Origin: Bacteroidota bacterium
GTDB taxonomy: Bacteria > Bacteroidota > Bacteroidia > Bacteroidales > VadinHA17
NCBI GenBank assembly: GCA_016868515.1
Contig: VGGM01000129.1
Span: 1 to 5,395 of the forward strand
DNA length: 5,395 nt
Direction: 5' to 3'
Within the stretch, counting starts at the first letter, position 1, and the number at the start of each line of letters is the position of its first letter. The notes below the pieces were generated by a model. The model was not told the DNA's origin and searched no databases. It was given only the letters and a program-made list of their open reading frames with translations. Below, piece after piece: positions 1 to 5,395 of this stretch. A program made the translations under genes and the position numbers.

Positions 1-15
1 CAAATCTTCAATATC

Positions 16-1449
16 ATGAAAAAGCTGATTTTTGTAATTATGATTGCCGGGGTTCTTGCATCCTGCAAGAAGGATCCGGATATTACGGGACCTACAGGGC
101 TTGACCTGAAAGTGACAAGCCTTGGCAACAACGAATTCAAATTCGAGAATCTTGAGACCAGGCTAACAGCCAGGTGGGATTTTGGCAATGGGCAGACCGC
201 GGAAGGTAACCTTCTTAATATTACCTATATCTTCCCGGGCGAGTACAAGGTCAAAGCGACCGCTCTTCTAAGCGGAATTGAGCTGAAGGATAGCCTCCAG
301 GTAACTGTGACAGGAACAAGATCTGATCTCCTTACAAGCATCCTTAACGACACAATATACGCCAGACTAACGGGAGGATTGGCTCTTGCAAACGGCAAAG
401 TATGGGTATGGGACTCAACCAGGTCGGCACACCTTGGTGTCGGACAGCCTGACCTCTTCTGGCCAAACTGGTGGGCAGCGCCTCCGAAAGATAAATCAGG
501 CAAAAACCTTTATGATGACAAGCTTGTATTTAATATCTACAACTTCAGGTTCTCAAACCAGAACAACGGGTTCACCTATGTGAAGGATTATGCTTCAAAA
601 CTTCTCGGAGATACCGTTGGCAGAAGGGAGCAGGGGGGTGGAAGTGACTATATTATGCCCTATACCCCGCCGGCATTTACCGGATTTACCGTAACCAGGG
701 ACAACCAGGGTAACTCATTTATTGAATTCAATGAAATGGCGTTTCCCAGCTTCTTTACCGGCGCTCCCTATAAGTACCAGGTTCTTAAGATTACAGACGA
801 TGAACTGTATCTTAGGCATCATTACAAGGCAAATAGCGATGATCCAGGCCTCGCATGGTACTTTGGTTTTGTAAGGGAAGGCTACGTGCCGCCTCTGCCA
901 CCAACCAGACCATACGACGTCAGGGATATACACGATAATTTCCAGGGGGGAGGAAATATTACATGGTTCAGCGCTGAAGTAAGCGGATTTGAAACCGTTG
1001 ATAATCCTCTGAGCGATGCAGTCAATTCCTCATCGAAGGTTGCAAAGTATACCAGGGGTACCGGAAACCACTGGGAGAACCTGCAGGCAAGACTTAACCA
1101 CGAAATGGACCTCAGAAACAGGAATGTATTCAAGCTTAAGGTCTATATGCCAAGCACAAATGACTATACTACTCTCGATCCCAATCCCATTGTCGATAAC
1201 AAACTGACAATGTCAGTTTCGATGAAGCTTCAGAACAGTGATATTGGTGAACCATGGACTACCCAGGCTGAGATAAGACTAAATGTCACCGAGGTTAATA
1301 AATGGGTTGAGCTTACATTCGACTTCAGCGGGCACGACGGCGGCAATACTAAACTCCGGGAGGACCTTGACCGCATAATTATTCAGATAGGCGGAGAAGG
1401 ACATCTCAGGGGAGGTGTATTCTATATCGATGAGATAATACTTCTTTGA
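16..1449 (+). CDS. PKD-domain lipoprotein, probable surface glycan-binding protein of a beta-glucan PUL
   Basis: Seen: a 477-residue protein with a lipoprotein signal peptide (KK at 2-3, hydrophobic 4-15, lipobox LASC with Cys17). The residues after the Cys are KKDPD, a charged, acidic-containing stretch resembling the surface-export signals described for Bacteroidota lipoproteins. A PKD-like beta-sandwich covers about 30-99 (WDFGNG 54-59, YIFPGEYKV 71-79). A middle region, about 102-286, is rich in aromatics (FWPNWWAAPP 148-157; GGLALANGKVWVW 120-132) and may be a calycin/lipocalin-like fold, which is a guess. The C-terminal region, about 305-477, reads as a CBM-like jelly roll (FKLKVYMP 372-379, WVELTFDF 430-437, FYIDEIIL at the end). 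No glycosidase catalytic motif was recognised. Family knowledge: PKD lipoproteins next to GH16/GH3 genes act as surface glycan-binding proteins in laminarin loci. Inference: it binds beta-glucan on the outer membrane for an importer encoded upstream of the window. The start at 16 is chosen because the signal peptide begins there; no Shine-Dalgarno is visible. Confidence 0.8.
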   Translation: MKKLIFVIMIAGVLASCKKDPDITGPTGLDLKVTSLGNNEFKFENLETRLTARWDFGNGQTAEGNLLNITYIFPGEYKVKATALLSGIELKDSLQVTVTGTRSDLLTSILNDTIYARLTGGLALANGKVWVWDSTRSAHLGVGQPDLFWPNWWAAPPKDKSGKNLYDDKLVFNIYNFRFSNQNNGFTYVKDYASKLLGDTVGRREQGGGSDYIMPYTPPAFTGFTVTRDNQGNSFIEFNEMAFPSFFTGAPYKYQVLKITDDELYLRHHYKANSDDPGLAWYFGFVREGYVPPLPPTRPYDVRDIHDNFQGGGNITWFSAEVSGFETVDNPLSDAVNSSSKVAKYTRGTGNHWENLQARLNHEMDLRNRNVFKLKVYMPSTNDYTTLDPNPIVDNKLTMSVSMKLQNSDIGEPWTTQAEIRLNVTEVNKWVELTFDFSGHDGGNTKLREDLDRIIIQIGGEGHLRGGVFYIDEIILL

Positions 1450-1454
1450 AATTG

Positions 1455-1498
1455 AATACCGGACTACCACAGTTTTGGTGGTAGTCCGGTATTTTTTT
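1455..1498 (+). terminator. Strong Rho-independent terminator between the binding-protein gene and GH16 gene
   Basis: The left arm 1455-1470 pairs perfectly with the right arm 1478-1493 (16 bp, GC-rich centre with GGACTACCAC against GTGGTAGTCC). The loop is 7 nt, AGTTTTG (1471-1477), and a run of seven T (1492-1498) overlaps the base of the stem. It starts 5 bases after the stop codon of the upstream gene and ends 14 bases before the GH16 start codon. The T run is on the + side only, and the left flank is not A-rich enough for an efficient terminator in the other direction. It could fully end the upstream transcript, allow partial read-through, or act as a 3'-end stabiliser of the processed upstream mRNA. 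Confidence 0.9.
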
Positions 1499-1512
1499 AT
1501 TCTTTTGAATTT

Positions 1513-2808
1513 ATGAGGGTTATCGTAATTTTAGCTTTGGTTTTGCTTACGTCCTGCGCATGTAACAAGAAGGACAACAAGCCGCTTAGTGCTGAGTTCT
1601 CCTACAAACTTCTGAGCGGTGATAGTACCAATTTCGTGAGGTTCACCGACATTACAAGGGGTGATTATATCCTGTCGGAATGGAATTTTGGTGACGGGAC
1701 AAAAGTCACCAACAAGGTTTCAGTCTCCAGATACTACCCCTTCGCAGGGGAATATCAGGTAACACTTGCTGTTTACAGTATAGCGGAATCCGATTCTAAT
1801 ACCAAAACCATTTCGATACCTCTCAATGACCTGATTGTTGATTTCAGCCTTGCCATAGCCGACACCAATGTTAACTATGTGCGACTGGTAAACAATTCTT
1901 CATCACTCGACAGTCTGACCTGGAGTTTCAACAACAGATCAGTCCGCAACGAAGATCCCGTTATGGCCTATTTCCCGTTTACGGGTACTTACCCGATAAC
2001 CCTTAAGGGATTCAAGAACGGGGTATCGGCCGAAACAGTGAAATCTGTAAATATTGTCAGAAACGATCCGGGATTTCTGAAAACATTCACTCTTGTATGG
2101 AACGATGAGTTTGATGGTTCAGGAATCGACATGAACAACTGGACCTTCGAAACCGGTGCCTCCGGATGGGGAAATAATGAGTTGCAGAATTATACCAGCA
2201 GTGGAAACGCAGAGATCGCTGATGGGAAGCTGATTATCACTGCCCGAAAAGTCAATGATCTGAAAGCGGTTGGCTCTTACACTTCGGCGCGAATGGTTAC
2301 AAGGAATAAACGCACTTTTACATACGGAAGAATGGAGATTCGGGCAAAACTCCCTTCCGGAACCGGAATATGGCCAGCTATATGGATGCTTGGAAATAAT
2401 ATCGGATCGGTCGGATGGCCGAAATGCGGGGAGATAGACATCATGGAATATGTTGGATATATGCCCAATACGGTTCATGCAACTACCCATACTGAATCTG
2501 CTTCCGGAGGCAACGCAACCGGTACTTCCATACCACTGGCTACCTGTGAGGAGGAGTTTCATAATTATGGGATTGTCTGGACAGAACGTTACATTCAATT
2601 CTATATTGATGACCCATCGAACATTACCTTTACATATCAGCCCCCCGTTAAGACTGAATCAAACTGGCCATTCAACAAGCCGCAATTCTTTATACTGAAC
2701 ATCGCAGTTGGAGGCAACTGGGGAGGATTACAGGGGATAGACAACTCCATTTTTCCCCAATCGATGGAGATTGATTATATTAGGGTGTATCAACCAATTA
2801 ACTACTGA
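1513..2808 (+). CDS. PKD-PKD-GH16 lipoprotein, laminarinase-type endo-beta-1,3-glucanase
   Basis: Seen: a 431-residue protein with a short lipoprotein signal peptide (lipobox LTSC, Cys15). A first PKD domain lies at about 25-102 (WNFGDG 57-62, YYPFAGEYQVTL 74-85). A second, degenerate PKD-like domain lies at about 107-183 (WSFNN 137-141, YFPFTGTYPITL 153-164). The GH16 catalytic domain covers about 193-427. The active-site motif GEIDIMEY gives nucleophile Glu307, assisting Asp309 and acid/base Glu312. The ExDxxE spacing is the beta-bulge form typical of laminarinases rather than the ExDxE form of Bacillus lichenases. Other family marks are GWGNNELQNYT (218-228), GIWPAIWMLG (285-294) and NIAVGGNWGG (396-405). 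Known for the family: retaining endo-hydrolysis of beta-1,3- or beta-1,3/1,4-glucans. The domain appears complete with all catalytic residues. Inference: it is anchored at the cell surface and generates oligosaccharides for uptake. The GH3 gene follows after 13 bases, so the two are probably co-transcribed. The ATG at 1513 directly precedes the signal peptide, in an A/T-rich leader. Laminarin is more likely than mixed-linkage glucan, but sequence alone does not settle it. Confidence 0.93.
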   Translation: MRVIVILALVLLTSCACNKKDNKPLSAEFSYKLLSGDSTNFVRFTDITRGDYILSEWNFGDGTKVTNKVSVSRYYPFAGEYQVTLAVYSIAESDSNTKTISIPLNDLIVDFSLAIADTNVNYVRLVNNSSSLDSLTWSFNNRSVRNEDPVMAYFPFTGTYPITLKGFKNGVSAETVKSVNIVRNDPGFLKTFTLVWNDEFDGSGIDMNNWTFETGASGWGNNELQNYTSSGNAEIADGKLIITARKVNDLKAVGSYTSARMVTRNKRTFTYGRMEIRAKLPSGTGIWPAIWMLGNNIGSVGWPKCGEIDIMEYVGYMPNTVHATTHTESASGGNATGTSIPLATCEEEFHNYGIVWTERYIQFYIDDPSNITFTYQPPVKTESNWPFNKPQFFILNIAVGGNWGGLQGIDNSIFPQSMEIDYIRVYQPINY

Positions 2809-2821
2809 TTATCAAATAATT

Positions 2822-5143
2822 ATGGTAAGATATTATATTTTGCTGCTGTCTGCCGTATTTATGGCAGGCCTGGCCACCTCCTGCAATCACAGAAATCCTG
2901 ATGACAGTTTAGATCTGCTTGTCAGGAAAATGACCCTTGAGGAAAAGGTGGGGCAGATGATACAGATAACACTCGATGTTGTTACCCATGGTGATGATAT
3001 ATACACCAGCCATGAGCCAGTTACATTAAATGACAGCCTGCTTTATGATGCAATTGTGCGTTTTGGCATCGGTTCGATTCTCAATACGGCAAATAATAAG
3101 GCATTGACATACTCGCAATGGCATTCCATAATCCATAGAGTTGATTCTGTTTCAAGATACCAGACAAGGCTGGGAATCCCTGTTGTTTATGGTATCGATG
3201 CGATTCACGGAGCCACTTACACGGCCGAAGCTGTTATGTTCCCGCAGCAGATTGGCATTGCAGCTACCTGGGATCCGGAGCTTGCCGGAACAATCGCTTC
3301 GATGACAGCCCACGAAGCAAGACTCTCTGGCATACCATGGAACTTCTCTCCCGTTGCTGATCTTGGTATGGATCCACGATGGCCGAGACAATGGGAGACA
3401 TTCGGCGAAGACCCGCTGCTTGCTTCACTTATGGTAGAATCGTATGTTAAAGGATATGAGGGGTCTGACAACAGCGTAAGTGAAAACAATAGGACGGCGG
3501 CCTGCCTTAAACATTTCATCGGTTACGGAATGACTGTATCGGGCAAAGATCGTACTCCGGCCATGATCCCTGAAATTGAACTCAGGGAGAGGCATTTGCC
3601 TCCATTCGAGGCAGGGATCCGTGCAGGTGCTCACTCCATTATGCTAAACTCGGGGATGATAAACGGAGTCCCGGTGCATGCCGACAGGTATATTATTACC
3701 AGCCTGCTTAAAGAGGAGCTTGGATTTAAGGGTCCTGTCCTCTCTGACTGGGGGGATATAGAGAATCTCTTCAGGCGCGACAGGGTAGTTCCCGATATAC
3801 GTGAAGCCATAAAGGTTTCAATAAACGCAGGACTCGATATGGTAATGCTTCCTTATCTCTATCAGGAATTTTATACAACCCTGATTTCACTGGTTAATGA
3901 TGGGGAGGTTCCTGAGTCAAGAATTAACGATGCAGTTAAAAGAATCCTCTGGCTTAAAGCCCGGACTGGATTAATGGAACATCCGGTTATTGCCGAACAG
4001 GGAGATGTCGCCGGTAATATTCTAAGGCCGGAGTATGATGAAGCCGCTTACATTGCTGCAAGTGAATCTGTTACTCTTCTTAAGAATGAAGACAATATCC
4101 TCCCGTTAAAGAAAGGAACAAAAATACTTGTGAGCGGGCCGAATGCCAATTCCATCAGAACGCTTAACGGTGGATGGTCCTACTCCTGGCAGGGAGAAAA
4201 ATGTGAGGAATTTACAAAAGATTACAATACAATTTTTGATGCATTGGCTGACAGGTTTGGAGACAATGCCGTTACTCTGGTTGAAGGAGTCAGCTACGAT
4301 TTTGCCGGACCCTATCATGCCGAGTATAACAGTGGTATATCCCGTGCAGTATCAATGGCAGGCAAGGCTGACGTAATTGTTCTTTGCCTTGGAGAGAACA
4401 GCTATACGGAGAAACCCGGTGACCTTAATGACCTCAATATTTCAACACTGCAGCAGCAACTTGCCACTGCCCTCATAAATACCGGCAAACCGGTTATTCT
4501 TGTTCTGAATCAGGGCCGGCCCCGGCTGATAACAAATTTCCATGAAGGCATGAAGGCGATACTCAATTCATATCTGCCCGGCAACAGGGGTGGAGATGCA
4601 ATTGCAGATATACTGTCGGGTAGGGTAAATCCCTCCGGTAAACTTCCATATTCTTATCCCAAATATCCCAATGCATTACTTACTTACTATCACAAGCCTT
4701 CAGAAGTTGCAGGAAGAACAGAGGGAGTCTATAACTATGCAGGCAGTTCTGATCTGCTATTCCAGTTTGGTTTTGGGTTGAGTTATACCTCATTCAGTTA
4801 CGATAATCTTACAGTCAGCCGTGATACTCTCTTCCCGGGTGACACTGCCATGGTATCGATCAGAATAACCAATAGCGGAGAGGTTGCTGGTAAGGAGGTT
4901 GTCCAGCTCTATTCGGCGGCCCACTACTCCTCCGTTACTCCGGATGTGAGACGATTGAGAGGTTTTAAAAAGATTGATCTGAAGCCGGGTGAATCAACGA
5001 TTGTCAGGTTTGCCATCACTCCGCGCGATCTCTCATTTATAAACAGGAATCTTTCAAGAGTGACTGAACCCGGGAACTACACAATAATTGTCGGGGAACT
5101 GACATGCACGATCATGATTGCCGGTGATGAATTGTTTAACTGA
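2822..5143 (+). CDS. GH3 beta-glucosidase / exo-beta-glucanase with C-terminal Fn3-like domain, lipoprotein-type signal
   Basis: Numbering is from ATG 2822 (773 residues). An in-frame ATG at 2771 would add 17 residues inside the GH16 gene and bury the signal peptide, so 2822 is preferred. Seen: a signal peptide (hydrophobic 6-18) ending in ATSC, Cys21. The GH3 N-terminal barrel covers about 30-400: KMTLEEKVGQM 36-46, substrate-site Asp126 in YGIDAIHG, Lys230-His231 in KHFIGYG, and nucleophile Asp309 in VLSDWGD. The GH3 C-terminal domain covers about 415-640, with Glu530 in GENSYTEKPGD matching the acid/base position of barley exo-glucanase ExoI. An Fn3-like domain covers about 657-765 (GEVAGKEVVQLY). 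Length and domain order are normal for the family, and no catalytic residue seems lost. Known: retaining removal of non-reducing-end glucose from beta-glucans and oligosaccharides. Inference: it finishes digestion of GH16 products, probably in the periplasm, anchored to a membrane. The lipobox has Ala rather than Leu at -3, so lipidation is likely but not certain. Linkage preference cannot be read from the sequence. Confidence 0.93.
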   Translation: MVRYYILLLSAVFMAGLATSCNHRNPDDSLDLLVRKMTLEEKVGQMIQITLDVVTHGDDIYTSHEPVTLNDSLLYDAIVRFGIGSILNTANNKALTYSQWHSIIHRVDSVSRYQTRLGIPVVYGIDAIHGATYTAEAVMFPQQIGIAATWDPELAGTIASMTAHEARLSGIPWNFSPVADLGMDPRWPRQWETFGEDPLLASLMVESYVKGYEGSDNSVSENNRTAACLKHFIGYGMTVSGKDRTPAMIPEIELRERHLPPFEAGIRAGAHSIMLNSGMINGVPVHADRYIITSLLKEELGFKGPVLSDWGDIENLFRRDRVVPDIREAIKVSINAGLDMVMLPYLYQEFYTTLISLVNDGEVPESRINDAVKRILWLKARTGLMEHPVIAEQGDVAGNILRPEYDEAAYIAASESVTLLKNEDNILPLKKGTKILVSGPNANSIRTLNGGWSYSWQGEKCEEFTKDYNTIFDALADRFGDNAVTLVEGVSYDFAGPYHAEYNSGISRAVSMAGKADVIVLCLGENSYTEKPGDLNDLNISTLQQQLATALINTGKPVILVLNQGRPRLITNFHEGMKAILNSYLPGNRGGDAIADILSGRVNPSGKLPYSYPKYPNALLTYYHKPSEVAGRTEGVYNYAGSSDLLFQFGFGLSYTSFSYDNLTVSRDTLFPGDTAMVSIRITNSGEVAGKEVVQLYSAAHYSSVTPDVRRLRGFKKIDLKPGESTIVRFAITPRDLSFINRNLSRVTEPGNYTIIVGELTCTIMIAGDELFN

Positions 5144-5167
5144 ACTCCCTTTCCGAATTATTGCCGG

Positions 5168-5395
5168 TCAGCCGTTCTCACTTATCTGGGTGAGACGGTG
5201 ATGGTCCAGAACACGGAACCGTTTGCCGTCCATCTGAATGAGTTTGTCGTCGCTGAATTTCCGTAGTATTCTTATAACAGTCTCCTGACTCATTCCGGTG
5301 AGTTCGGCCAGATCCTTTCGCGACAGTGGCAGGTCGAAATCGCGCGATTTGAATATCCTGTTGCTGAGACACATAATTATATCGGCCACCGTTCC
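5168..5395 (-). CDS. Crp/Fnr-family transcriptional regulator, C-terminal DNA-binding part (5' end outside window)
   Basis: Partial: 75 codons plus a TGA stop (complement of 5168-5170). The frame is open to the window edge, so the N-terminal sensor domain lies beyond 5395. A GTG at 5389-5387 could be read as a start but falls inside the helix that normally precedes the HTH in this family, so the gene very probably continues upstream. Seen: the Crp-type winged helix, with LSRKDLAELTGMSQETVIRIL followed by RKFSDDKLIQ. The recognition helix SQETVIRILRKF closely resembles the SRETVGRIL of E. coli CRP. A short wing follows (MDGKRFRVLD). Known: these proteins are dimeric regulators whose N-terminal cNMP-binding-like fold senses a ligand, oxygen or redox state. 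Which signal applies here cannot be seen. The gene converges on the GH3 gene with a 24-base gap. Typical PUL regulators in Bacteroidota are hybrid two-component systems, SusR-like proteins or ECF sigma/anti-sigma pairs, so this is probably a neighbouring gene rather than the local regulator. Confidence 0.88.
   Translation of the reverse strand, partial: GTVADIIMCLSNRIFKSRDFDLPLSRKDLAELTGMSQETVIRILRKFSDDKLIQMDGKRFRVLDHHRLTQISENG

Noticed and set aside
1474..1507. Possible Bacteroidota promoter (TTTG at 1474-1477 and TTCTTTTG at 1500-1507) before GH16
   Set aside because: The -7 element has TT in place of TA, the upstream TTTG sits in the terminator loop, and the predicted start would leave almost no leader before the ATG at 1513.
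2119..2598. Long open frame on the minus strand inside the GH16 gene (159 codons)
   Set aside because: It is antisense to the conserved catalytic domain and its translation shows no recognisable domain, so it is a shadow of the GH16 gene.
2771..2821. Earlier in-frame ATG that would extend the GH3 protein by 17 residues
   Set aside because: It lies inside the GH16 coding region and would place polar residues ahead of an otherwise well-formed signal peptide that begins at the ATG at 2822.
3217..3519. Minus-strand open frame within the GH3 gene (100 codons)
   Set aside because: It is opposite the conserved GH3 barrel sequence and has no domain signature or plausible gene context.
5171..5198. 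Hairpin in the 3' end of the Crp/Fnr gene as a terminator for GH3
   Set aside because: The stem is short with a bulge, lies in coding sequence, and is not followed by a T run on either strand.

Overview
The window looks like the downstream part of a polysaccharide utilization locus (PUL) from a member of the Bacteroidota. Three pointers support this. Three consecutive proteins start with lipoprotein signal peptides, the start codons sit in A/T-rich leaders without Shine-Dalgarno sequences, and the gene set is a PKD-domain surface protein followed by GH16 and GH3 glycosidases. The GH16 and GH3 types point to a beta-1,3-glucan (laminarin-like or mixed-linkage beta-glucan) as the substrate. A finer taxonomic placement cannot be supported from this sequence.

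Layout: 16-1449 (+) encodes a PKD-containing lipoprotein, probably a surface glycan-binding protein (SGBP). A very strong intrinsic terminator (16-bp perfect stem plus seven T) lies at 1455-1498. A PKD-PKD-GH16 lipoprotein, a laminarinase-type endo-beta-glucanase, follows at 1513-2808 (+). A lipoprotein-type GH3 beta-glucosidase/exo-glucanase follows 13 bases later at 2822-5143 (+). The 3' end of a Crp/Fnr-family regulator lies convergently at 5168-5395 (-) and runs off the window. The window is almost fully coding; the only gaps are the 63-base terminator region and short gaps of 13 and 24 bases.

Proposed joint role: the SGBP holds the glucan at the cell surface, GH16 cuts internal bonds to release oligosaccharides, and GH3 removes terminal glucose, probably in the periplasm. 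In related loci a SusC/SusD importer pair usually precedes such genes, but none is visible here. I saw no mobile element, CRISPR array, tRNA or rRNA, and no clearly undescribed system. The points most worth a second look are the internal terminator between the binding protein and the enzymes, and the poorly characterised middle and C-terminal domains of the first protein.
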